From the NCBI RefSeq assembly GCF_023631325.1, contig NZ_JALQDG010000044.1, positions 1 through 64,000 on the forward strand: DNA of 64,000 nt, read 5' to 3'. A model generated the notes under the pieces. That model searched no databases. It was not told the origin of the DNA and saw nothing but the letters and a program-made list of their open reading frames with translations. A program made the position numbers and the translations under genes. Origin of the DNA: Caballeronia sp. INDeC2 (GTDB lineage: Bacteria; Pseudomonadota; Gammaproteobacteria; Burkholderiales; Burkholderiaceae). Positions 43,991 through 51,852 of the stretch are shown piece after piece. How positions within the stretch are numbered: position 1 is the first letter of the stretch; each line of letters opens with the position of its first letter.

Positions 43991-44755
43991 TTACTTCGCG
44001 GTCAGTTGCTCGAACACGTGCTCGCATGCGGCTTTCCATGCCGCGTTGGCACCAAGCTTGTCCAGCACATCGAGTCCTTGCGCCGTATAGGTGCCCGCCG
44101 TCGCGATGGATGAACCGATATCGCCGATCCCGGACGATGCCTTGTATCGCGAGTACGCGACGCAATCTTCGACGCCGCTGAGCACGAGTTGTCTCGCGTC
44201 TTCGGGTGCGAAGCCCTTCTGCACGAACCATTGCTGCAAGTCGTGAAGCAGGAAATAGAACCATCCGTTCATGCACGCGCCGACCGTGGCGAGCTCGAAT
44301 TCGCGTTCGGTGGCGAGAAGGACCGGATTGCCCAGCGCGCCGAGCAATGGCGCCATCGGCGAACTGGCGGGATAGACCGCGACCGTCGACCGGTTGATCT
44401 CCGCAGCAAGAGACAACATGGCGCGCGTGCATTCGCGAGCGCCGAACATCCGCTGCAAATCGCCGACGGGCACGCCGCTGACGACGGAAATAAGCGGAAC
44501 GCCGGGTTTCAAATTAATTTGCTGCGCGAGCTCGTCGAGTTGTCCCGGACGAACGCCGATGAGAATGGCGTCAGCGGCATCCACGACTTCCTGGTTATCG
44601 CGCATCGATCCGCAACCGATATCTTTCACGAGACTTTCCGCCCTTGCGCGGCTTCTGGGCGAGAGAAGAAACGTGACATCGCTGCCGCTACGATGCAATC
44701 CTCGAACCATCTTCTCGGTCAGATCGCCGACGCCGAGTATCCCGAGCTTCGTCAT
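43991..44755 (-). CDS. ProC-like NAD(P)-binding protein
   Basis: A 254-residue protein with an N-terminal Rossmann fold (KLGILGVGDLTEKMVRGL; ADAILIGVRPGQLDEL) and a C-terminal helical dimerisation domain, as in pyrroline-5-carboxylate reductase. The middle motif resembles the family (PLISVVSGVPVGDLQRMFG). The usual C-terminal SPGGTT substrate loop is replaced by a stretch reading GSSIATAGTYTAQG, so a P5C reductase activity is uncertain; it may reduce another imine. Its neighbour demethylase makes an imine or proline-betaine link tempting but unproven. Confidence 0.8.
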   Translation of the reverse strand: MTKLGILGVGDLTEKMVRGLHRSGSDVTFLLSPRSRARAESLVKDIGCGSMRDNQEVVDAADAILIGVRPGQLDELAQQINLKPGVPLISVVSGVPVGDLQRMFGARECTRAMLSLAAEINRSTVAVYPASSPMAPLLGALGNPVLLATEREFELATVGACMNGWFYFLLHDLQQWFVQKGFAPEDARQLVLSGVEDCVAYSRYKASSGIGDIGSSIATAGTYTAQGLDVLDKLGANAAWKAACEHVFEQLTAK

Positions 44756-44824
44756 GAGTTTCGCTGCTCCACGCTGGGCTTAGACTATGCAAACTGCATG
44801 AAGCACTATATCCGGAGGCACTTC

Positions 44825-45209
44825 ATGCGTGAAGACCGCATTCGCGAAGCCGTGAATGCGCCTTGACTCGCATTGGCTCGCATCGGCAATTGGCGATCTC
44901 GGCGCGGAGCACGACATCTACGATGACGACGTTATCTGCGACTATCCGCAATCCGCCGAACGTATCCATGGACGGACGAACGTGCAGGCGCCGCAAAGTC
45001 ATCATCCGGGCAAGCCGTCCGGTTTCGATGTCAAACGGATTCAGGGAGAAGGCCATCTCTGGATCACGGAATACGCGATCGCTTACGAGGGGCAGTCAGC
45101 CTGTACCTTAAGCATCATGGAACTCCGCGACTGCGAAGTGGTTCACGAAACCCGATACTTTGCTTCATTCGAAGCGCCGGACTGGCGAAGTCAGTGGGTT
45201 CAACAATGA
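44825..45209 (+). pseudogene. NTF2-like (SnoaL) protein, apparent frameshift near the start
   Basis: The main frame (from about 44856) encodes LDSHWLASAIGDLGAEHDIY, DDDVICDYPQSAERIHGR, HHPGKPSGFDVKRIQGEG, LWITEYAIAYEGQ and APDWRSQWVQQ, a SnoaL-like NTF2 fold. An ATG at 44825, six bases after GGAGG, starts a different frame (MREDRIREAVNA) that stops at once. Those 12 residues look like the normal N terminus, and joining them needs a 2-base addition near 44862. Without it the remaining frame would start at 44856 without a ribosome site. Either a recent loss or a sequencing error. Confidence 0.6.
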
Positions 45210-45316
45210 ATCGATCGGCAATTGTCTGTTTATCGCCGACAGCAAGCGATCGACCTGTTGCTCTCGAGCCGTCGTGTGATACGCACGAAGCCGATAACTA
45301 AAGCCTTTCGCGCTCG

Positions 45317-45334
45317 TTGGCACGCCGCGTGCAA
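45317..45334 (+). promoter_or_regulatory. Sigma-54-like promoter before the leader-peptide gene
   Basis: TTGGCACGCCGCGTGCAA matches the -24 element fully and has GG and GC exactly ten bases apart; the -12 element is GTGCA rather than TTGCA. It lies outside any gene, on the right strand, 58 bases before the ATG at 45393. Transcription would start near 45345. Confidence 0.55.
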
Positions 45335-45392
45335 ATGAATGAGTGGCGATTTGCATAACGCCATTCACTTTACCTTTGCCAGGAGACCAGCC

Positions 45393-45635
45393 ATGACTAC
45401 TCTGACCATCATCGATCTGCCCCGCGTCGATACGATCGATCGCGATGCGATGTCCGCCGTACGCGGAGGCATCGCGTATGTAACGCTGCCGGGCGGCGGG
45501 AACTTGCTTCCCGCGTCGCCGGCATCGCCGCCAACGTCATGGCCCAGCGCCGCCGCGATCCTGAAGGAGCTGCACATTCCGTTGCCGTTGACGGTTACGC
45601 CGCAACCCGTGGCGCAGGACCCGCGTCTGCTTTAA
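45393..45635 (+). CDS. Small double-glycine leader peptide (putative secreted peptide)
   Basis: An 80-residue protein with a ribosome site AGGAGAC five bases before the ATG. Residues 1-26 end in IDRDAMSAVRGG: Gly at -1 and -2, with hydrophobic residues at -4 (Val), -7 (Met) and -12 (Ile), the pattern of leaders cut by C39-type peptidase/ABC exporters. The following 54 residues are rich in Pro, Gly, Ala and Leu with no Cys. No exporter or modifying enzyme is within this window next to it. Role as bacteriocin-like or signalling peptide is inference. Confidence 0.65.
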   Translation: MTTLTIIDLPRVDTIDRDAMSAVRGGIAYVTLPGGGNLLPASPASPPTSWPSAAAILKELHIPLPLTVTPQPVAQDPRLL

Positions 45636-45663
45636 TGCGAGTCGACGCTCGCTCGACGCGCCT

Positions 45664-45996
45664 TCATCGTTCGAAATAGATCGCGAGCCACACGGTTTGT
45701 TCGCCGGCATGCGTCCACGCGACGCGATGCCGGCAATGCGGCTCGATCAGCACGTAGTCGCCCGGACGCATGTCGTGCCGCGTCGAGTTCTCTTCGAACT
45801 CGAGCACCGCCGCGCCCGTCAGCAGCACGACCCATTCGGCGCGCGAGTCGTCGTACCAGAAGCCTTCGGGACTCGCGTGCCCCATCGACACGATGCGCTC
45901 CACGTTCACGCGCTGCCCCGTGACGAGCATGTCGATGCGCTCTTTAATGCCGTGTTTGGCTTCGAAGCCGAACAGGTTACCCGTTTGCAGTTGCAT
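45664..45996 (-). CDS. Cupin-domain protein
   Basis: A 110-residue single cupin. The barrel motifs are visible: AEWVVLLTGAAVLEFEENST, MRPGDYVLIEPHCRHRVAWT, QTVWLAIYF. The metal site is partial: one His is in the second motif (PHCRHR), while the usual first His pair is replaced (GFWYDDSRAEWV). The role is unknown; small cupins of this type act in sugar or amino-acid metabolism or as sensors. It is convergent with the leader-peptide gene (28-base gap). Confidence 0.85.
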   Translation of the reverse strand: MQLQTGNLFGFEAKHGIKERIDMLVTGQRVNVERIVSMGHASPEGFWYDDSRAEWVVLLTGAAVLEFEENSTRHDMRPGDYVLIEPHCRHRVAWTHAGEQTVWLAIYFER

Positions 45997-46117
45997 GGAT
46001 CGACCTCACGTCAGGATATAAATCGCCGATATCGATTATGTCCTCGCTCAACTTCGATGCGGCATTGCCGTTATACAGGGTCAGCCCGTCCGCCAACGTC
46101 GTCGACCCGAGTAAGCA

Positions 46118-47635
46118 ATGCCCAGGATTCATCTTTGGAAAGAAACCACGCCTGTCGCCAGAGTGCGCTTCTATCTGGCAACGGCGCTCGTGGTGGCCCT
46201 TCTGTCGTTGCTCGTCGCACCGCGTCCGCTGGCCTTTCCGCTCGATGATCCCTACATCACGATTCATAACGCCGACGTGCTTCTCGCCGGTGTGGATCAC
46301 AACTACAGCACATCGCCGCTGACGGGTGCGACCAGCGAGATTCATTTGCTGCTCGTCGCGTTCGCGAGGCTCTTCCTGCCTTCGACGGTCGCGCTGTTCA
46401 TGATCTGCATGGCGAGCGCGTGTCTCTATGCGGCCGGACTCGCGCGCATCGCGTTCCAGCTCGGGGCTTCGCGCATGATGGCCGCGCTCTTCGTCGCGCT
46501 CGGCGTGCTGTGCGGCTCGACGCCCTTTCAATTGCTCAACGGACTGGAGACCGGTCTCGCGATGGCAGCGGTCACTTGGGCGCTGTCTTTCTCGCTCGAG
46601 AGGTCGCGCTCCATGCGCCTTCCGTTGCTGTGCGGTCTCATGCCCTTCGTGCGCCCGGAACTGGCCGCGCTGTCCTTCGTGCTGATGACGCGACAGCTAT
46701 GGATGCGCTTCAGAGCCGGCGAACATGCGCCGGCGATCCGCGACGTGTTGATCGCGGTAGGCATCGCGCTGCCCTTTCTGATGTGGACATGGTTATCCAT
46801 CGGCTCGCTGATTCCGACCACCGCCACGGCGAAGCAACTGTACTTCGCCGATCAGCATGCGCCCTGGCAAAAGAAGCTGCAAATGCTGACATTCGGATTC
46901 GTGCTGTCCGGGCTCTTGCCGCTCGCGGCGCTCGCCGCGCTCGCATGGCGCTCGAAGCTGTGGACGCCGCTCTTGCTGTATGTCGTTTCGTTTCTGCTCG
47001 CCTTGTGGGCGACGTTCCCCGGCGGCTTCATCCACAATTACGGCCGTTACTTCTTCGTGCTGATGCCGGTGTTTCTTTATCTGACGCTGGATTACCTGAA
47101 GGCATCGCGGCTGGGCGGGATGGGGTTCGTCGTATTGGCCGGATGGACGGCGCTGATGCTGCCCGTCGCGATGAACGAGTATTACGCGGACGAGAATCTC
47201 ACCGCACGCGAGTACGTGTCGCTGGCGAAGTGGATCAACACGAACCTTCCGCCTGATGCAACCCTGCTGATCCACGATGCCGGTTATCTCTCCTACGCCA
47301 CATCGTTCCGGCTGGTCGATGTCGTCGGGCTTAAGACGCCGCGCAGCATCGTCTATCACCGCGCCTGCACCGCGCCCACGGAAGGCAAGGATCGGCGGCT
47401 CGCGGTGTCGTCCATCGCGATGACATCGGGCGCGACATATGCGGTCATCATGCAGGATAAGGCCGGCTTCTGGTCCTCGATCGTCCAGGATCTTGCAACG
47501 ACCGGATGGCATCTGCGCGAAGTTCGCTCGCCGGCGATCAGCCGCGGCTATGCGGTCTATGCCCTGACGCCGCCCGCCGATGCGAGCATCGCATGTCGTA
47601 TCGCCGGACCGACGCTGACAGCGCAGCATCGCTAG
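46118..47635 (+). CDS. Polytopic membrane protein, GT-C glycosyltransferase-like
   Basis: A 505-residue inner-membrane protein with about 10-12 membrane segments and a soluble C-terminal domain (from about residue 385). An early acidic loop (LAFPLDDPYITIHNADVLLA) after the first segment is like the Asp-containing periplasmic loop of GT-C glycosyltransferases that use lipid-linked sugars. The Asp-Asp pair and His could form the active site. The tail (WINTNLPPDATLLIHDAGYL, FRLVDVVGLKTP) recurs in such proteins. Substrate unknown. It overlaps the end of the convergent LysR gene by four bases. Confidence 0.75.
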   Translation: MPRIHLWKETTPVARVRFYLATALVVALLSLLVAPRPLAFPLDDPYITIHNADVLLAGVDHNYSTSPLTGATSEIHLLLVAFARLFLPSTVALFMICMASACLYAAGLARIAFQLGASRMMAALFVALGVLCGSTPFQLLNGLETGLAMAAVTWALSFSLERSRSMRLPLLCGLMPFVRPELAALSFVLMTRQLWMRFRAGEHAPAIRDVLIAVGIALPFLMWTWLSIGSLIPTTATAKQLYFADQHAPWQKKLQMLTFGFVLSGLLPLAALAALAWRSKLWTPLLLYVVSFLLALWATFPGGFIHNYGRYFFVLMPVFLYLTLDYLKASRLGGMGFVVLAGWTALMLPVAMNEYYADENLTAREYVSLAKWINTNLPPDATLLIHDAGYLSYATSFRLVDVVGLKTPRSIVYHRACTAPTEGKDRRLAVSSIAMTSGATYAVIMQDKAGFWSSIVQDLATTGWHLREVRSPAISRGYAVYALTPPADASIACRIAGPTLTAQHR

Positions 47636-48513
47636 TCGTTATCCGCCCCGCTCACCAGCAGATCGCGCATCGCGTTGAGCGCCGCCGAGAAGTGCCCTTT
47701 GCGCCACACGAGCAACGTGTCGATACGGCCGAATTCACCCATCGGATGCAGGTCCACTTCGTCATCCAGCCGCGCGAGCGCGAGCACCGAACGCGGCGCC
47801 ACCGCGACGCCCGCGCCCGCCGCCACGCACGCGACGATCGCGTGATACGAACCCAGTTCCAGCACGCGCGCCGGCCTGATGCCCTGTTGCTCGTACCAGC
47901 GCATTGCGTATGAGCGGTAAGCGCAGCCGCGCTCGAACGCCACTAGCGTCATGCCTGCGGCCTCGTGCGCCATCGTCGATGGTTGCTGTCCGCGCGGCGT
48001 GACCAGCGTTAGTTCCTCCTCGAACACCGGCACGAACTCGAACTGCTCGGCGGGAAGCGCGTCGGGCTCGATCGGACGCGCCATCACCGCCGCGTCCACT
48101 TCGAAGCTGCGCACGCTTTCGATAAGCGCGCGTGTCACGCCCGTCGCCAGTTCGAGCGTCACTTGCGGCCAGCGCCGATGGTAAGCCGCCAACACGCGCG
48201 GCAGACGGCTCGCTGCGGTGCTTTCCATCGTCCCGAGCCGCAGACGGCCTTGCGGACGATTCTCGCTGACCGCGTGACGCGCTTCCTCGGCGAGCGCGAG
48301 CAGGCGTTCCGCGTAAGGCAGCAAGGTCTCGCCGGCGGGCGTCAGCACGAGACGCCGGCCATCGCGAATGAAAAGGTCCGTGCCGAGCGTCTCCTCCAAC
48401 TGACGGATGCGCGTCGTCACGTTCGACTGAACGCGGTTGAGCTTCGCCGCCGCCCGCGTCACGCCGTTCTCGCGCACGACGGCCCGGAAAATCGTCAATG
48501 CCGACAAGTCCAT
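47632..48513 (-). CDS. LysR-type transcriptional regulator
   Basis: A 293-residue LysR regulator (HTH: DLSALTIFRAVVRENGVTRA, SNVTTRIRQLEETLGTDLF). It is divergent from an MFS gene with a 96-base gap and is probably its regulator. The gap holds an AT-rich patch (TTCATTTTTAAAGATATATC) that may contain the promoters. Confidence 0.92.
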   Translation of the reverse strand: MDLSALTIFRAVVRENGVTRAAAKLNRVQSNVTTRIRQLEETLGTDLFIRDGRRLVLTPAGETLLPYAERLLALAEEARHAVSENRPQGRLRLGTMESTAASRLPRVLAAYHRRWPQVTLELATGVTRALIESVRSFEVDAAVMARPIEPDALPAEQFEFVPVFEEELTLVTPRGQQPSTMAHEAAGMTLVAFERGCAYRSYAMRWYEQQGIRPARVLELGSYHAIVACVAAGAGVAVAPRSVLALARLDDEVDLHPMGEFGRIDTLLVWRKGHFSAALNAMRDLLVSGADND

Positions 48514-48609
48514 GATCTTTCCCGAAGATTGATTCCATCTCGATTATTCATTTTTAAAGATATATCGGTCAAGTTACGATGGGCTCATCACCGCTTCGCC
48601 GATCGACTC

Positions 48610-49809
48610 ATGGCTTCGCCTGCTCACGCTTCGTCGCTACCCGCTCATCACGCGCGATACGCCGCGCTCGCGTGCGCCGTCGTGCTCGCGGTGGCGCTCG
48701 GCGTTGGGCGATTCGCCTTCACGCCGCTGCTCCCGCTGATGCTGAAAAGCGGTGCGCTCGATATCCGTCACGGCGGCTGGCTCGCATCGGCCAACTACGC
48801 GGGCTATCTGATCGGCGCGTTGTCGTGCGCGGCGATCCGTATCGATCACGCGCGCATGGTGCGCCTCGCGCTCGCGTGGACCGTCGTGCTGACGCTCGCG
48901 ATGGGCCTCGTCCATCTCTTCTGGCTGTGGGCCGCGATACGCTTCGCGGCGGGCGTCGTCAGCGCGTGGGCGTTCGTGTTCGCGTCGCAATGGGGCTTGC
49001 GGCGGCTCGCCGAACTCGACGCGCACGGCCTGGGCGGCGTGATCTACGCGGGGCCGGGCGTCGGCATTGTCGCGACCGGTTTGCTCGGTGCGGCGGCGGC
49101 GGCGCTCGGCGTGCCGGCGCCGTGGGTATGGATCGGCTTCGCGGTCTGCTCGGCAGTGGCGGGCGCGCTCGTATGGAAGACGCTCGCGCATCACGCACCG
49201 CCGACGCGCGCCCGCGCACATCTCGCCGATAACGCGCCGCACGCTTCGGCGCGCGCCGATTCGATCGGGCTCGTCGTCCTCTACAGCCTCGCGGGATTCG
49301 GCTACATCATCACGGCGACGTTTCTTCCCGTCATCGCGCGACAGGCGTTGCCGGGCTCGCCGTGGCCCGACCTGTTCTGGCCGGCGTTCGGCCTCGCGCT
49401 GATAGCGGGCGCATTGATCGCCGCGCGACTGCCGCTGTCGTGGGATAACCGGCTGCTGTCGGCGGCATGCTATCTGATCCAGGCGCTCGGCATCTTGCTG
49501 GGCATCGTGTTTCCGAGCGCGCTCGGCTTCGGTATCGGCAGTGCGCTGCTCGGCTTGCCGTTCACGGCGATCACCTTGTTCGCGATGCGCGAGGCTCGCC
49601 GATTGCGCGGTGAAGCCGCGGCAGGCCTCATGGGCTACGCGACCGCCGCGTACGGGCTGGGACAGATCGCCGGACCGCTCGTCGCTGCGCCGATCGCGGC
49701 GCACACCGGCACCTTCTCAATCGCGTTATGGACCGCGGCGGCGGCGTTGGCCCTCGGCGCGGCGGGACTGCTATGGCTCGGGATGCGCGGGCGCGCCACG
49801 AGCGCCTGA
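48610..49809 (+). CDS. MFS transporter, YbfB/YjiJ family
   Basis: A 399-residue transporter with about 12 membrane segments. The opening VALGVGRFAFTPLLPLMLKS followed by GWLASANYAGYLIGAL is the mark of the YbfB/YjiJ group of predicted effluxers. The start at 48610 is the first Met before the membrane region; the open frame continues upstream antisense to the LysR gene and is not used. Substrate unknown. Divergent from LysR; a GNAT gene follows after 75 bases. Confidence 0.9.
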   Translation: MASPAHASSLPAHHARYAALACAVVLAVALGVGRFAFTPLLPLMLKSGALDIRHGGWLASANYAGYLIGALSCAAIRIDHARMVRLALAWTVVLTLAMGLVHLFWLWAAIRFAAGVVSAWAFVFASQWGLRRLAELDAHGLGGVIYAGPGVGIVATGLLGAAAAALGVPAPWVWIGFAVCSAVAGALVWKTLAHHAPPTRARAHLADNAPHASARADSIGLVVLYSLAGFGYIITATFLPVIARQALPGSPWPDLFWPAFGLALIAGALIAARLPLSWDNRLLSAACYLIQALGILLGIVFPSALGFGIGSALLGLPFTAITLFAMREARRLRGEAAAGLMGYATAAYGLGQIAGPLVAAPIAAHTGTFSIALWTAAAALALGAAGLLWLGMRGRATSA

Positions 49810-49884
49810 CGCAACAGGATCGTCCTATCCGCGCAGCGGGGCCGCGTGTCAAAGTGGCAGGCATCCTCTTTCGTGGAGCATGCC

Positions 49885-50757
49885 GTGTCCGCCGCCGAAA
49901 CATCCGCACTTCTCTTTCGCCCCTTCACCGCCGACGACATCGCCGCGGCGCATGCGCTTTCGGTCGAAGTCAAATGGCCGCATCGCGCCGATGACTGGCG
50001 CTTCGTGCTCGACGCCGGCGCGGGTTTCATCGCGCAGGACGGCGAGCGCGTGGTCGGCACCGCGCTGTGCTGGCAGTATGGCGACGACGGCGGATCGCTC
50101 GGCATGGTGATCGTTGCGCCGGATTGCCAGGGCAAGGGCATCGGCCGCAAGTTGATGGAACTGCTGCTCGAAGCGCTCGGCAACCGCATCACCGTGCTGC
50201 ATGCGACGCCCGCGGGCGAGCCGCTTTACGCCAAGCTCGGGTTTAGACGCATCGGCGCGATCCATCAGCATCAATCCGCCGATTTCGACGTGCCCGCAGT
50301 CGATATGCAGCAAGGCGAACGGCTGCGTGAGATCGAACCGCGCGATACGCGGACCATCGTCGATCTCGCGTCGCGCGCGAGCGGACTCGACCGAAGCGCG
50401 CTGCTGCCCGCGCTGTTGAAAGTCGCGCGAGGCGTCGTGCTCGAACGCGACGGCGAAGTGCTCGGCTTCTCGCTCATCCGCGAGTTCGGGCGCGGTCACG
50501 CGATCGGGCCGGTGGTCGCCGTCACCGCCGATCAGCAGCATGCGCGCCGTGCGCGGGCGCTCATCGCGCATGCGCTCGCTTCACGTGAAGGCACGTTCAC
50601 GCGCCTCGATACGCCGGATGAAAGCGGTCTGTCGGACTGGCTCGAAAGCATCGGGCTCAAGCGCGTGGATACGGTCATCAAGATGGCGCGCAACGGCACG
50701 CCGCCGCAGGATGCATCCGTCGCGCAATTCGCGATCATCAATCAGGCGATCGGCTGA
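49885..50757 (+). CDS. Two-domain GNAT acetyltransferase
   Basis: About 290 residues with two GNAT-like halves. The first (about 1-130) has the acetyl-CoA loop IVAPDCQGKGIGRKLMELLL and the HATPAGEPLYAKLGFRRIG signature. The second (about 150-280) is a C-terminal GNAT-like domain (VVAVTADQQHARRARALIAH) found in this family. The start is uncertain: GTG at 49885 follows TGGAG; another GTG at 49846 would add 13 residues. It ends five bases before the ghrA-like gene, so the two form a unit. Confidence 0.85.
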   Translation: MSAAETSALLFRPFTADDIAAAHALSVEVKWPHRADDWRFVLDAGAGFIAQDGERVVGTALCWQYGDDGGSLGMVIVAPDCQGKGIGRKLMELLLEALGNRITVLHATPAGEPLYAKLGFRRIGAIHQHQSADFDVPAVDMQQGERLREIEPRDTRTIVDLASRASGLDRSALLPALLKVARGVVLERDGEVLGFSLIREFGRGHAIGPVVAVTADQQHARRARALIAHALASREGTFTRLDTPDESGLSDWLESIGLKRVDTVIKMARNGTPPQDASVAQFAIINQAIG

Positions 50758-50762
50758 TACCC

Positions 50763-51689
50763 ATGACGATTCTCTATAAAGCCGATCCCGAACGCGGCCG
50801 GCAATGGGCGCGGCATTTCGCGCAAAAAGCGCCGGACGTGACGTTTCGCGTGTGGCCCGACATCGGCGACCCCGCCGCAGTTCGCTATCTCGCAGCATGG
50901 CAGCCGCCCGCCGATGTCATGCAGACGTTCCCGAATCTCGAAGCGATCTTTTCGGTGGGCGCGGGCATCGATCAATTCGATCTGTCGGGCGTGCCGCCGC
51001 ATGTCGCCGTCGTGCGCATGACCGAGCCGGGCATCGTCGAAGGCATGGTCGAATACGTGACGCAGGCGGTGCTGACCATTCATCGCGATCTCTTCGATTA
51101 CGCCGCGCAGCAACGCGAGCGCGTATGGCGCGAGATGCCCGTGCGCGCGGCATCGACGCGGCGCGTTGGCGTGCTCGGCCTCGGCATGCTCGGCACCGCC
51201 GTGCTGAAAACGCTGCGTCTTTTCGGCTTCGATTGCGCGGGCTGGAGCCGTTCGCCGCACGAGATAGAAGGCGTCGAATGTCATGCGGGCGTCGAATCGC
51301 TCGATGCGTTCCTCGCCCGCACCGATATCCTCGTGTGCCTGCTGCCGCTCACGGATGCGACGCGCGGACTCATCGGCAAATACGTGTTCGAGGCGCTGCC
51401 GAAAGGCGCGTCGTTCATCAACGTCGGGCGCGGCCCGCAAGTGATCCAGCAGGATCTGCTCGATGCGCTCGACAGCGGCCATCTCCATGCCGCGATTCTC
51501 GATGTCACCGATCCCGAGCCCTTGCCGCCGACGCATCCGTTCTGGACGCATCCGCGCGTGCGTCTGACGCCGCATATCGCGAGCGCGACGCGGCCCGAAT
51601 CCGCCGTCGACGTGGTGCTGGAAAATCTGCGACGCCATCGCGCGGGCGAGCGCATGATCGGCGAAATCGACCGCACACGCGGCTACTGA
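50763..51689 (+). CDS. ghrA: Glyoxylate/hydroxypyruvate reductase A-like
   Basis: A 308-residue D-2-hydroxyacid dehydrogenase. It has the Rossmann motif RVGVLGLGMLGTAVLKTL, the catalytic Arg in INVGRGPQVIQ, the Glu in DVTDPEPLPPTHPFW, and the His in VRLTPHIAS. The GhrA pattern VGAGIDQFD and the lack of the longer GhrB N terminus support the call. It reduces glyoxylate or hydroxypyruvate with NADPH. It is 5 bases from the GNAT gene and followed by a hairpin. Confidence 0.88.
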   Translation: MTILYKADPERGRQWARHFAQKAPDVTFRVWPDIGDPAAVRYLAAWQPPADVMQTFPNLEAIFSVGAGIDQFDLSGVPPHVAVVRMTEPGIVEGMVEYVTQAVLTIHRDLFDYAAQQRERVWREMPVRAASTRRVGVLGLGMLGTAVLKTLRLFGFDCAGWSRSPHEIEGVECHAGVESLDAFLARTDILVCLLPLTDATRGLIGKYVFEALPKGASFINVGRGPQVIQQDLLDALDSGHLHAAILDVTDPEPLPPTHPFWTHPRVRLTPHIASATRPESAVDVVLENLRRHRAGERMIGEIDRTRGY

Positions 51690-51703
51690 ACCCGTCTTCC
51701 GGC

Positions 51704-51728
51704 GCGCGCAGCACAAAATGCTGCGCGC
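51704..51728 (+). terminator. Hairpin terminator candidate
   Basis: A perfect 10-bp stem GCGCGCAGCA/TGCTGCGCGC with a 5-base loop, 15 bases after the ghrA-like stop. No immediate T run follows, but it separates this unit from the next operon. Confidence 0.55.
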
Positions 51729-51852
51729 CCCTGAAAAACGCCGCGAATTTGCTTTTTTGCGATTTTTTTGACGATGCGCGCGATACGGTTCTGCCGATAG
51801 TATGAAACGGTCCAGCGCCATTCCGACCCCTTCGCGAAAAGAGAACCGCATC

